Below, piece by piece: positions 11,822 to 22,868 of a stretch of 64,000 nt of DNA. Source of the stretch: Histoplasma ohiense (lineage: Eukaryota > Ascomycota > Eurotiomycetes > Onygenales > Ajellomycetaceae); the NCBI GenBank assembly GCA_017607445.1, contig JAEVHH010000001.1, forward strand, positions 2,914,001-2,978,000, written 5' to 3'. Every line of letters starts with the position of its first letter. Positions within the stretch are counted from its first letter, which is position 1. The notes below the pieces were generated by a model. It was not told the DNA's origin. It searched no databases and worked only from the letters and a program-made list of their open reading frames with translations. A program made the position numbers and the translations under genes.

Positions 11822-14445
11822 TCATTGCATATGTACACATAGCAGGTATTTCACCCGAATTTGCGCTACATCATAAACGATGTACTCGTTATACTGCAGC
11901 CAAGCATTCGTATCGTCCTGCAGCTTCGGCGGAGTCGAAACATCAGGCATAAGAACCCCACTCAGATCGCTGTGCACACAGGCCGCATCTTTCCAGCCTT
12001 GCGGGATTGTCCGGCCTTTACCTAGCGTAGACAGGCTTCCTTGCTTCTTTGCATTCTCGCCAGCATGGTAATCGCTGTTGACAAGTTCTAGCATCGGACT
12101 TCCCAACTCGACGTCGCACAGCATCAAGACGCCAATGTTGCCGCTGCTGTAGGAGAAGCAGTAGTTGGCAGATTTACTGGAAATGTCGGCAAAGTAGACA
12201 CCTTTGCCGAACATGTAGCCCGATACTGGGGCTTCGGGTGGTGCGATTCTGAGGCCTTGACTGAGAATGCCTCCGTAGTTAGTGCTACGGGAACCGTGCC
12301 AGAGGAGACGGCGGTTGCTGTTTGATAGGTTTGCGAAGGGGGAGGTATCGAAACGTTGCTTTTCACCATGGCGTTCGACGCGGAAAATGTGTTTCAGCTA
12401 AGAATTTTTGTTAGTTGGTTGATTTTTTTTTGCTTCTCCAACTCTTGAGAATTTGGGTCCTTGAAGGATGTTTTACCTTGTAGCGGATATGGTGAGTTTG
12501 GCCATGAGACTTCACGAGGTAATCTTCTAATTCTTTGTATTCTATTGTAGCTGAGTCCACTGGATGATTAAAGGAGTAGTTAGCATTGTGGAGGTGATTA
12601 CGAAGCAAGGAATGGCTGTCGAATACGTACATGGTGTCATTTCCTCTAGGCCAAGCCCTGCGAATTGAATATCAAGCGGATGGAGACCAGTCTCGGACGC
12701 CTTGGCACCCTTCATGATCTCGTTGGTAATCTCCATGTCAGTCAAGGTTTCAAGCAGTTCGACTTCACGCTTGATCAGATCCAGAGAACCGATAACAGGA
12801 GGTCGACTACGTCCGAAAACATGAGGAATGAGAGTAAAGTATTGGTTACTCAGATGCTCCGCCGCGGCACCAAATGGACGACCATGTATTTGCACGGCTA
12901 ATGCTGGGTTTGCAACCAACTGTGAAAGGCTCTTTAGAACCTCAAAGCCTCTACTGAGGGTCCGTTTGCTTAGCTTTCCCAATGGTAGTTTGTTTGCGTC
13001 ATATGACATACTGGCCATGGTTGAAAGCATGTGCTGTTGGTTAAAAATGAGGCTAACAAATTCCTGGACGGGTTGCGACAATGTGCATTCTGGTATCTTC
13101 ACTTCTTCCGTGACTTCCTTCTTTGCTTTTTTTCTTCCTTTCCTTTCACTTTCATCCTCGTCGTCTGAATCATCCTCATAATTCCTCTCAATATAGGTAT
13201 ATTTTCCAGCTTTGGATGCTAAAAGTCGATCACTCCAAGAACAGCCAGTCTTGCTTTTGAATTTTTTGTCAAACACATCTTTCGCTTGGTCCAGTGTCAG
13301 TCCAGGGAAAGAAGCACATTGCCCATTTTCACCAACTCGACCCCATCGCGTCCATGTGATATATTTCCCTGAGGATTTGTTCTCTAGCAGCTGAATGAGA
13401 TAAAATTTGTTGTTATTGTAACTGGCATTGGTCTGGTTCAACGCCGCGTCATAGATGAGTCCACTTTTGTCAATAAATACCTTATGAGTCGCTAAGCAAA
13501 ACGTTAGTCTGCTTCTTTCATGAGTATGGGCTTACTGATTAGAACGATACTTACCGGCGAAGCTGAATTTTTCATCAACTGGCACCTTTAATGTTGGAGA
13601 AGACGCCTTCTGGGCATCCTTTTGCTTTTTCGCCGGGGGCTCACTCTGCGACTTGGACGTGGTAGTATTTTCGTCATCGTCTGCCGCGAGAGGGCGTTTG
13701 GTCTTCGACTTGGCCGCCTGTTTTTTGCCTCTAGAGTCATTGGAACTTGTGGCAGGTTTATCGTTATCATCATCCAGGCTGGCATTGGCAGTGGTATCAT
13801 TGGATTGCTGCTTGGTCCTAGATGACCTTAAAGGCCTACCATTTGCGGCTGGTGCGGGCGCTGAGGTTGCTGCCAAGAGATAAGAACTTTCTGAGGCTGG
13901 TTTGCCGTCTGCTGCTGAATCCAGAAGCCAGTTCCAGGAGACAATTTTCAAGCCACTGATCGAGGCAGCTTGTTTACCTGATATACTGTTAGCAACATTC
14001 CATGTACACACAAAATGCAGTACATGGCCTTTCGGCCAACTTCAGCGTCATCGAGAATCCTCTCAACTCCAATAGATAACTAAATCAAGAGATACAACGA
14101 GAATTGGAGAGATATAAAGCAAATTATATATATATGAAGGGAATTTCTCACACTTGGGCTTATTGTCATCAACGTCTTTTTGGGTAGTAACAAGATGTGT
14201 ACATGTGTCCACAATTTTTGCACTATAGGTGCCACCGCCAGACTCGATCTTGTCTATCAGGACGGCTAAACATCGGCTGGGTTAGCATCTTCGAATGCAA
14301 AGGCCAAATGATGATCCGTCCCGGTTTCTTTATTTCTGAAGCGGTTCCTTTTCAGTTGCTCCATTTTCAAGCAACACACACCTTGTTTATGCATGGGAAA
14401 TGTGCCACTGAGGGCGATGACGTGGTTTTTGAAAATAGACGCCAT
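11822..14445 (-). CDS. prpA: Poly(ADP-ribose) polymerase (BRCT-WGR-PARP)
   Basis: Nuclear enzyme that adds ADP-ribose chains from NAD+ to proteins at DNA breaks. Six exons: 14382-14445, 14152-14265, 13555-13977, 12631-13491, 12477-12559, 11822-12397 (706 residues). Domains: an N-terminal BRCT (HVIALSGTFP ... THLVTTQKDV ... VSWNWLLDSA, about 1-85); a Lys/Ser/Asp-rich linker; WGR (about 200-310, with YITWTRWGRVGENGQ); the helical regulatory domain; and the catalytic domain (about 510-706). The H-Y-E triad is present: LLWHGSRST, FGKGVYFAD and NEYIVYD near residue 686. Zinc fingers are absent, as in Aspergillus PrpA. All junctions keep frame, and the BRCT exon junctions agree with family alignment from memory. 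Confidence 0.93.
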
Positions 14446-15372
14446 TTCAGCAATTAGAAGAACAAGCTGGGCAGCAATTGACACCAAAGTCAAACAATGG
14501 CGAAGGATAATTTTTTGTTGATAAAAGTAAAAGAATGATTTTTCCTCCTCCAGGGCCGTCCGAGGGCCCTTTTAAACGCAAGCTCCCAGGACCCGCCAAA
14601 TTCTTTTTGGTCTTCCGCTGGCTGACAACTTGGCGAGCTTTGCTGGCCCGAAACAGCTGGAACCCAGGCGGCAGCGGCGCAGTGATTGGCTCCAGCAAAC
14701 GAAGCCCCTGAGCTAATCGGCGATGGTCACTTCAAAGTTCAAACTCCAGCTGAACCATGGTGGGAGAGATCTTAGTTCAAAGGCACCTGCGCATCAACTG
14801 GCTCCATCCAGGCAGAAAGGGAGCTTCCACAGTGTCGGTTCCGGCGAAGTGGTGCCATAACGGGCTTCCCATTGCTCATCGATGCGAATTTGGCCGTGGT
14901 CAAGATATAGGCAACAAGGCGCCGGGTTTGGCTGGGCCCCACGTGATCGCCAGACCAGCATGAAGCCACGTGATACCGCTCCAGGCAGAATTCTGAAGGA
15001 AAATAAATCCTCCAGCATCGAGCAATGCTGAACTACCTCCTGGGGGGTTGAGAACTTATTTCAGTGCTCCATTCATATGGTCTGGGATCCCCTCCCGATT
15101 TACTGACGACAGATTGACCCCGGCTGAACAGTTCCAGTCACCATGGAACCCTTAGGATACGACAATCCCGTATGCTTAAGCTTGAGAAAAGGCATATGGA
15201 GCATTTGAGCGGATACCTCCCTCAGGAGACATGAAATATATAGACAACGAGATGATTCTAAGCGAGGCCAATGTCAATAAGATGCAAATCACTTTATGCG
15301 GAGAAACGCGCCCACTACTCCTTCTCCAAGAATAACAACGCTTACGCCGCTTAACCATTTGAGAATATCCCG
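14446..15372. other. Intergenic between PARP and the SYLF gene
   Basis: PARP promoter and 3' region of the Ysc84-type gene. Short frames on both strands match nothing I know; no repeat or RNA gene seen. Confidence 0.6.
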
Positions 15373-17490
15373 TCAACTGTTCATTTCATTTTCAGCCTGA
15401 CATTTTTTTTTGTTCCGGGTCTTCTTACCCAATTTTGGAGGAGTTGGAGACGTAGAAATTGAATGGAATTCCTCCTTGTGCTCGCCCGAAAACTCTGTCT
15501 GAAGCGGCTGCGCATCAGATTGAGCAACTACAATTTCGTGTGCGGATTCCACTTCCTCGCCTGTTCGTTCGTTTTCTATCCGCTCCATTTCTCTTAAAAA
15601 TGTTTCCTCCCAGGCGCCCTCCTCTTCAGCCAACAAGTTTGCTGAATTTTTATTCAGGACTTCTTCCGAAATTCCATTTTCCTGTAATTCGTCTCTTCCT
15701 GCCATATGGTCTCTGTCGGACGATTCCTTTTCCTCTGCGGGGTTAGGTTCTTCTTTAGGTGCATTTGCCTCACATGTATCTTGAATCGACACGTATTTAT
15801 TTAACGAGTCATCGTTTTGATTTGATGGCACTTCTGCAACAGAACTATGCTTCGTAGATTTGCCATTTTTATTGTTTCCATGTACCTCAAGTATCTCAGC
15901 ATCCGCATAACTTCCAATTGTGGACCCTGTTTCTCTTTCCAATACCCCAGGACCAGGCTCACTTATCGACGAGATACGCAAGGCATTCCGAGGTGGTAAT
16001 GGGGGAGGAGTGCGTTTGGGAATGGTAATGAGCCGAGCACGGGCGAAAGACGGGCTGGTAGGATGAGCTTGGTTCAACACTCCAGGGAGAGATTGATCCT
16101 GAATAACGACGGATCCTCCCCGGTTGGAGGTAGGCGGCATACTTTCGACTCTAGGAGAGTTACCCACGTACGAGATATGGTGATTCACCGATGGTACCCT
16201 TTTAAAACTTTCTGAAAAAGGTCGGCGAGTCCCTGGTGGAGTGGTTGGGGGGGTGTTTGGGGGTTGCTGATAGACTAAATCGTCCGTTTGTGTGCCTCTG
16301 TCAGCGCTTGCAGTGCTCTGGACGCTGCTCCGCCAACTGGCCCTCGGAGAACTCTCAATACTCGATCTTGAAAATCGATTGTGTAATGGGCTCGACGGAC
16401 TGGGTCGGAATTCAAACATATCAGCACTGGCTATGCGCTTCGTTCCAGCTTCTCGAATTAGTACACCCTCCTTTTCTAACGCCATGACGCCAAACGGATC
16501 CTGATCCTCAGGCTGGGGAATACCAAATATATCGGTTTCCACATCAACATCTCCAGGGGCTTCACCTGGAGGTGGAAGCATTGTCTCATCAACATCGGTA
16601 TCGCCCTGAGCTGCCTTTATTGTCTCCATTAATGTTCCTATTGAGGATGGCGCATGCCTTCCTTTACCCGCTAAAATATCAGCCACACCGATTCGCTCAC
16701 CATAGAAACGCTCGTTTTCGTCGCTCCTCTCGATTACGATCGTACCATCTATTTGAACCCCTGCATACAACCCCCTGCTCTTGACATATGTCCACACCGG
16801 AGCCCGTCGCTTGTGTACCTCAGAATCCATCACACCTCCCACACCAAACGGGCCAGCAGCAGCGCTGACTTCCCCGCCAAGTGTACATCGTACCGCTTTG
16901 AAAGCCTCTAACGCCTCGTAAGTATTGATGACAACCACGCAATCGTAGATATCGGCGCCAGCCAGAAACCCAAGTCCTGTGGTATGCAACATGATTCCTG
17001 ACGGAGGGCTCCACTTTCCCGTTTCCCTGACCCTCGCGACAAGAATCCCGCTACCTCCAGCGCCACTCAGCCAAAGGCCTGTTCTCATTGCTGTAAATAT
17101 TGCCAAGCCCTTAGCCTGCTTGATAACAGCAGACGGTATCTTTTTTACAACCCTTTGTTTCCCCTTTGGCCTGTCAATAGTGTCCTTGTTGTTTTCCCCA
17201 GTATCCTTGTATCCCTCACCTCCATCTTCAGAAGTTGTACGCGGACTTGTCCCGTTCGTCGCCTCGCTCTCATTGTCGATCTGCGTATAGAATCCATCTT
17301 TGCAGAAACTTCGCAATATACGAGCTGCCTTATCACTTTCCTTATCCAGAGTTGTGGGCCAGAAAGCCTCCGCACCGAGTTTGTTCGACAGGCGATTCAC
17401 CGGGGGACCAAGCTTGTCCAAAGTATTCCAGGCCTTGTCAAATCCGCGCTTCGAATATCCTTTCGTCTTTTGCCATTTTGATTGCGGCAT
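15373..17490 (-). CDS. Ysc84/SH3YL1-type SYLF (DUF500) domain protein
   Basis: Single-exon gene, 705 residues. The SYLF (Ysc84) lipid- and actin-binding domain covers about residues 115-290, with KIPSAVIKQAKGLAIFTAMR, GSGILVARVRETGKWSPPSG, GLGFLAGADIYDCVVVIN and GPFGVGG, all hallmarks of the family. In yeast such proteins act at cortical actin patches and endocytic membranes. Unlike yeast Ysc84/Lsb3, no SH3 domain follows; instead there is a long disordered Pro/Ser-rich tail (PPTTPPGTRRP, PKRTPPPLPPRN) that could bind SH3 partners, then an acidic region and a lysine-rich end. The ATG at 17490 begins the conserved basic N-terminus. Family assignment is firm; the process is inferred. Confidence 0.88.
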   Translation of the reverse strand: MPQSKWQKTKGYSKRGFDKAWNTLDKLGPPVNRLSNKLGAEAFWPTTLDKESDKAARILRSFCKDGFYTQIDNESEATNGTSPRTTSEDGGEGYKDTGENNKDTIDRPKGKQRVVKKIPSAVIKQAKGLAIFTAMRTGLWLSGAGGSGILVARVRETGKWSPPSGIMLHTTGLGFLAGADIYDCVVVINTYEALEAFKAVRCTLGGEVSAAAGPFGVGGVMDSEVHKRRAPVWTYVKSRGLYAGVQIDGTIVIERSDENERFYGERIGVADILAGKGRHAPSSIGTLMETIKAAQGDTDVDETMLPPPGEAPGDVDVETDIFGIPQPEDQDPFGVMALEKEGVLIREAGTKRIASADMFEFRPSPSSPLHNRFSRSSIESSPRASWRSSVQSTASADRGTQTDDLVYQQPPNTPPTTPPGTRRPFSESFKRVPSVNHHISYVGNSPRVESMPPTSNRGGSVVIQDQSLPGVLNQAHPTSPSFARARLITIPKRTPPPLPPRNALRISSISEPGPGVLERETGSTIGSYADAEILEVHGNNKNGKSTKHSSVAEVPSNQNDDSLNKYVSIQDTCEANAPKEEPNPAEEKESSDRDHMAGRDELQENGISEEVLNKNSANLLAEEEGAWEETFLREMERIENERTGEEVESAHEIVVAQSDAQPLQTEFSGEHKEEFHSISTSPTPPKLGKKTRNKKKCQAENEMNS

Positions 17491-18443
17491 TGTACCCTTC
17501 GTTGCTCGCCGATTGTAATCGGAGCCAAAGATAGGGGCCGAAAGGGTGTTTGCTCAAACCCCATGGACACTGGTAGTCAAGAAGTCAAACGCGTTTGGTG
17601 TTCAAGGAGTAGTTGGAGACAAAAGATGCGCTCTTATCCGGGAAGGCGAAAACTTGGGGGAAATGTTTAACTTAGGGAAGGCTGGGAGCCCGTTCGGAAC
17701 CTCGAAGTTTAAATAACCCGACAAATCTGTGCCTGCAGTGACTTTTACTGAGGATAAGTAGGTTTCCCAAAAAATAATTATGCCCCAAAAAGACAAGAAA
17801 GAGAGTTTGAGGGTGCCAAATCGCAAGGGATAGTAGGTATCTATACAGGGAGTACAAATTATGGAAACAGACCCTCCAAGGGAAATCCTCACCAAGCTCT
17901 TCAGGCACCTTTAGGCTGGTAATTTAGGTGGGTTATATTACAACAAAGGGTAATTGATCATGTTTGTTTTACTATCAATGTAATCTCCCAATGAAACATC
18001 TCTACCAAGATGTTGGTTGCGGTCGAGCCTTTCATACAAGTTTCTTCACGGTCAGTTTTTCACGGTCGGTTCGATGTTTTCAGCCGCCAACGGAGAATCA
18101 GGAAAAAAAAGAATTTAGAGAATCATGACAGGATTTCCAGATATTGTACAGAGGATGCAACAGGCAAAAATGCAACTATTGCGTAAGTCCGGGATATCCG
18201 GGAAGAGTTGGCTGGCTCGGCTCCATCTCAACATTCTTGATCACAGTTCGTTCCCACCTTTACAATGGATTCATCTGGACTTCCTTAGGGCTGGTGGGTT
18301 CACGTGCACCGGGAGAGCTCCTAACCTACCCGTATACCAAAGTTGGAAGTTGGACTGAACGGCAAGAGGATATCATTTTATATACTAAAATTTTTGAACA
18401 ACATCCCAGAATCCTAAACGATTGGAAAACACTGTTTTACCAG
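17491..18443. other. Intergenic
   Basis: Promoter of the SYLF gene and downstream region of the two-TM protein gene. No gene recognised in roughly 950 nt. Confidence 0.6.
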
Positions 18444-19088
18444 TTAAAATATTTCCGCCACTTTTTCATCAGAAACCGACTGGCCGCCATCAAGCGCATC
18501 CGCCTGCCGCCGAAGCATCTCTGCCCTCAGTTTCTCAAACGCACGCTGGATCCTCTCCTTTGACTCAGGGTCCTTCCCTATTGTCCTCCGGGCGGAATAA
18601 ACGCCAGTGATAAGTCCCGTTTCTCCACCCATAAACAACCCCCCAGCTGCGAACAATGTAAACATCGCCATGTCGCTGAGTATTGTGGGTCGGAGCAGAG
18701 GGCTCAGATCAGGAACCGGCTCTTGTCCAAAGTAGATACGAAGGAATTGTTAGTTCAAACCTATCAAATAATCCCTAAGGAAGATCTTTTTTTCATCTTT
18801 GTCATTCCTACCTAGCCTGCCGCTTGCAAACTGCACATGAGTGGGCCTCTCCATAACCTTGAATGTATTGAATATATTCATCCGCATTCGCCGGACCCGT
18901 AAACCTAACCATATTCCCAGCCCAATACCAACGACAGAACCGACGGCAGTGTGTGTTGCTAGCTTCGATGCGGCGGAATTCAGGGTATCACGGTCCGATT
19001 GCTGGAGATTATGCTTCAGATGTTCCCGCGCCAGATAGGCAAGCTCCTGGCGGGTCGTGCCGCGGAAGGCCGCGAGCGAATCGGGCAT
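18444..19088 (-). CDS. Small membrane protein with two predicted TM segments, function unknown
   Basis: Exons 18812-19088 and 18444-18721 (90-nt intron, phase 1) give 184 residues. Hydrophobic segments lie at about 48-66 (VGSVVGIGLGIWLGLRVR) and 109-131 (AMFTLFAAGGLFMGGETG), with small-residue packing and a basic exit. The C-terminus is a charged helix (DPESKERIQRAFEKLRAEML). The pattern resembles conserved fungal mitochondrial or ER membrane proteins of unassigned function. The splice is inferred: donor GTAGGA after codon 92, branch-like CTAAC, and an AAG acceptor giving a junction ASGR-L-EPVPDLSPLL that suits the family. No enzymatic motif is visible, and I cannot name the gene. Confidence 0.7.
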
Positions 19089-20946
19089 TTTGTTTCTAGA
19101 TCTTTATTTTCCGGCTTACTTTAACGGGATATAGATATGGTACCCTTGGAAATTGGGAAGGAAAGGCGTATTCGCGACCAATTCAATTATGGCCATAATT
19201 TCATAATGGTTATGGTGATGACGGTTGAGCAGGCGGAGCTATATAAGATCCTGAATCTGTGACGTCATCACGCAAGCTTCTGAGATCCAGACCTAGCTTG
19301 GTACTTTAACATTTCGTTCATGATTTTAATAGCGTTGCCCAAAGAGAACGTCGTATCTTGAAACAAATTAAATTTGAATGCGGAGAAGATACTATTGATA
19401 TTTAACCGTTGGTCTTTCAGGTGATATATGAAACCTCTTCTTTTGAGGCCCATGACAGCTAACCCGACTGCTCCTGCCAACCGCGTTGCTGGTAAGTGAT
19501 TATTGAATGTCCATTGGAAACTAAATGCAGTCAATCTTTCCAGCAGCCATCGTTACTCTACCCCTTAATAGACCAGAGAAGCAGCAACAAAAATGCTTAC
19601 GTTCCAAATTGGGCGAATCGTTAGGATGATGAAATACGTCCCCGTTCCCGGCGACCGAGGAATTCCTCCTACCCCTCAAGATCCCTACTTTCATGGATCT
19701 CTAAGTTGCACTCTTCTGATATTCTTGGGCATATCGAGATGATTCACTTGACGAAAAGACAGCATATTAACCATTAACCCAAGGCATAAGAGAACTAGTA
19801 ATACTTATGTTCCCTTGAGAGTGAAATGATTGGCCAAGTAACTTTTACTTTCCGGCCTGTTCAACTCGACAAGCAGATTCGGTGGGGTCTTAAAATCCCC
19901 TAAGGGAGGGTTTCTCGAACCTAACTCGAGCTTGCGGATGCAAGAAGGGAAGTGGCTTGTTCCCGTGGTATATACGATTTTTGTTATAAAGTTTGAGTCC
20001 TTCCCTATTTGAAGCTCATTCCACGAATTTTGCTTAGATAGATTGGATATAAAGATTCTGGTGGAAAGGCAAAATAGATAAGCAAATAAGATTGGTTTCT
20101 ATGACGGGATAGCCATTACTTGTGGAGCGGTGGATGGGTAGCCAGATCTCCACGGCGTGATAGATGCTGCTAAAAACTTGGATAGCAAGTAGCCTATGAT
20201 ATCATACGACAGTCGATGTAGAAGCAGAATTTACACGAACCGTACCAAATGCAACAATTGAGACTATTGGATTGAAACATGTTCATTACAAAACTCACCT
20301 CAGCAATCTCAGTCATGTCCATACAATATCACAACAGACTGACTCGTAACGATCCCAAAAAAAAAAAAAAAAAAACCCGGAAGCCACAATCATCTGCTAA
20401 CTCCTCCACAATCTAGCCATCGAATCCGTCGTTGATGACAACGTAGAGTACAAATTCCCTGGCTCCTAAGCAAAATGCGGTTCTGGTTCCACAGCAAGCC
20501 GGAGTGATCGCCATATCATTTCGCCCGGAGAGGGTGGATGATATGACGGCCGTTGGAAGTGGGTTTTTACTTGCAAATACCTCTATAATGGACGCCACTG
20601 TACACGGCACTGGGCGATTGGACAAGGGCAACAGATAGATGTGCCATGCACAGTCCCTTGTTTGCCTGTCGTTGGAGCGGGGATGGGGTGTTTCAAGCGA
20701 AAACAAGGTGGTTGAAGAGCAGAGGAATGAACGGGCTTCCCCGCGCCCCCCCTCTGCTCAATGGGACCTTGGAAAATAAATACACGTCCTCCGCCCAGGA
20801 GACGTCTCTGCATTCTCACTGCGTAGTCGTCGCAGAAGCATTTGACTGCAAGGCAAAGTGTATGACCTCCAAAGCATGGCTCGCCACAAGGTACGCACAG
20901 AATCTCTGCTCATGACCTGGACGGAGGCTAATCTCTTTCCCCAGGC
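19089..20946. other. Gene-poor region, 1.9 kb
   Basis: No supported gene. A minus-strand frame at 19268-19534 (88 codons) and a plus-strand ATG near 19452 followed by GTAAGT are suggestive but too short and unmatched. An A19 run lies at 20357-20375. Confidence 0.5.
20357..20375. repeat. A19 homopolymer
   Basis: Nineteen consecutive A in a gene-poor stretch. It could be the tail of an old retroposed sequence or a simple slippage product; no flanking duplication was recognised. Confidence 0.7.
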
Positions 20947-21477
20947 ATGGAAAACTGGGGTGCAAGCGATTTTGATCTTGGGGATCTTGGATAAAAAGTC
21001 TCCGTTATTCACATTTGCGCCTACCAAAACGAAGGAAACAAAGGGGACGAAGATGGTCGCCCCCCAACCAACCATTGAGCTGCCTTCCTTCAAGCAAATG
21101 GGCGTGGATCGGTCAGGCCCGACATGATACCGGGCGACGGTGCAGACGGACTGACAGGAATGCTTGTTATCGAATCCAAGACGTACGAGTTTACCTACAA
21201 TGCGATGCAAAGAGTTTCCTTCGCAACTCTCGGACAGCCCACGGTGCAGACCATTACGGACCTGGTTTCCCGGCTAGGCCGAGATCGATATCGATTCACG
21301 GAGAACGAAGAGGGTTGTAGATACTGGATCTACACTTTTATCTCTGAGCTCGAGGGTGCCGACATTGTTGCCGCCGGTAGCAAAGGTGAAGCCTGGAACT
21401 CGCTGTCGAGATATTGGTTCCATCCACCGGGCAGCGGGTCTGACGCGAGAGCGGTCGACGAGGGAACTTTCCTTTAA
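20947..21477 (+). pseudogene. DUF7770-family pseudogene with two in-frame nonsense codons
   Basis: One continuous frame from ATG 20947 to the TAA at 21475-21477 encodes a DUF7770-like protein (about 176 codons) of unknown function, but two codons are stops: TAA at 20992-20994 and TGA at 21076-21078. Intact blocks include KVSVIHICAYQ, GSVRPDMIPGDGADGLTGML, GQPTVQTITDLV, RDRYRFTENEEGCRYWIYTF and AAGSKGEAWNSLSRYW. The TGA falls right after Asn-His, where the family normally has the NHW tryptophan, so it is best read as TGG changed to TGA. The frame around both stops stays protein-like and no splice sites flank them, so introns do not rescue it. A shorter product from ATG 21124 remains possible but would lack the N-terminal strand. 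Family recognition is from memory. Confidence 0.72.
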
Positions 21478-21971
21478 CTATATTGTCAGTGTTGGGGTTA
21501 TTCACAGGGCCGCATAGTGGAGCCATTGGAACGTGGCGCTGGAAACCCCCAAGCCCAATTTCGCTGCCACAAGTTTACCGCTATTGTTTTGTGATTCAGA
21601 TCTTTCCCACTGTGCCGACTTTATTCATTCGTTAGATGTGTATGTCAGTTTCACAATGCAACAATTGTTCAGGCTTCGACATCCCTACTTCTACTATAGT
21701 GTTGTATTGAAGACAGATGTTATGATCCTGTAAGCGCGGTTTGCAAGGCAAATACAACCAGAACTTGGTTCTTCGATGCCCCAATCTTTCCCTTCCAATT
21801 CAATTCCAAGGACAGTTACTCACATGTATTTAACCAGCTCACACTCCATCCCGTAGCCTTCGCTTTGCTGGATCACTTCCGGCCTCCCGTCCCGAGCAAC
21901 TGATCCGCAACACCCGGGTCCATCCCGCCAGTGGTATCGATCCTCGCGAACCTTTGGAGGCGAGATGCAAA
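21478..21971. other. Convergent spacer
   Basis: Roughly 490 nt between the DUF7770 pseudogene and the 3' end of the APH gene. No feature recognised. Confidence 0.6.
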
Positions 21972-22868
21972 TCACATCCCTGGCTTTCTCAAATGGACCG
22001 CGTTGGAGGGTGCTCCGTCCAAGAGAACCTCGTTCTTCCGGCCAAGAGGGAATCGAGTGAACCGAGGCCTGATTTCTTCAAGAGCTTTGCGCTGTTTGGA
22101 GAAACATCCAACTGAGATCCAGGAGAATATTTCCCAGCACAGCCTATCTGCCCACCCCCAATTTTCTGGTACAGAGAAGTTATGCATGGACGCATATTCG
22201 AAGTAAATAGGATAAAAACCTGAGTAGTCCCAATCCAGCAGCCAAAGGCGGCGTTTGTCATCGAGAACCACGTTTCTTGGAGCGAGATCGTGGTGTGTGA
22301 ACACCAATGGAGGTTGAGGCTTTGAGCGAAATTCTTTCTTGGGCTGTACGCTGGCTTTTCGCCGTGATAATGGAACAAAGTTAAGCCAAAAGCGGATGAA
22401 CGCTAGAATAGCTTCTGGACGAGCATGGCAAGGAAGCTTATAAAAATCCTCCAGCCAGAAAGACCGACACATCCCAGTGGAGAGAGATCCGGCAGCGGAA
22501 GACGTCACCTCCCTCATCCGACGCATGAACCGGCGAAGCTGAAATACCAGACGCAGAGCTGTAAGCCAGCCAAGGTGCTTCCAGGCTTCCTCCAAAGTCT
22601 GCCCATGAATCCGCTCCATGATGATGTAAAAGTCGTTGTCCCTCTCGACCGTCCGTCTGATGCAAGGCACCCTGATCCCAAGTTGACCTGCTCGCGCCAT
22701 CGCCTCAAGCACGTCCACTTCCTTCCCCCGCGAGTAGTGTTTTGCTACTAGGTTCTGGGACAGCAGAGACACGTTCAATGAGAGCTTGCATGATTCGACA
22801 ATGTGGCTGACCAGCGTCGCACTGTCGTACTGCGAAAGGCACTTTTCATCGAACTCCGCACCCACCAT
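21972..22868 (-). CDS. APH-family phosphotransferase (kinase-like)
   Basis: Protein-kinase-fold phosphotransferase of the aminoglycoside phosphotransferase/choline kinase group (PF01636 type), 298 residues in one exon. Catalytic loop THHDLAPRN (about 191-199) and metal-binding LLDWDYSG (about 210-217) are intact; a candidate ATP-site lysine is in NLVAKHYS (43), and the hinge region reads FYIIMERIHGQTLEEAW. Fungal members of this expanded family have mostly unknown small-molecule substrates, so antibiotic resistance should not be inferred. I chose the ATG at 22868 because the fold starts there; an in-frame ATG at 23009 would add 47 residues with no domain support. Neighbours are a DUF7770 pseudogene (convergent) and a small split gene upstream. 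Confidence 0.85.
   Translation of the reverse strand: MVGAEFDEKCLSQYDSATLVSHIVESCKLSLNVSLLSQNLVAKHYSRGKEVDVLEAMARAGQLGIRVPCIRRTVERDNDFYIIMERIHGQTLEEAWKHLGWLTALRLVFQLRRFMRRMREVTSSAAGSLSTGMCRSFWLEDFYKLPCHARPEAILAFIRFWLNFVPLSRRKASVQPKKEFRSKPQPPLVFTHHDLAPRNVVLDDKRRLWLLDWDYSGFYPIYFEYASMHNFSVPENWGWADRLCWEIFSWISVGCFSKQRKALEEIRPRFTRFPLGRKNEVLLDGAPSNAVHLRKPGM

Noticed and set aside
19452..19660. Mini-gene: ATG, 13 codons, GTAAGT donor, CAG acceptor
   Set aside because: The nearest acceptor leaves an intron of 39 nt, shorter than plausible; alternatives give about 40 residues with no match.
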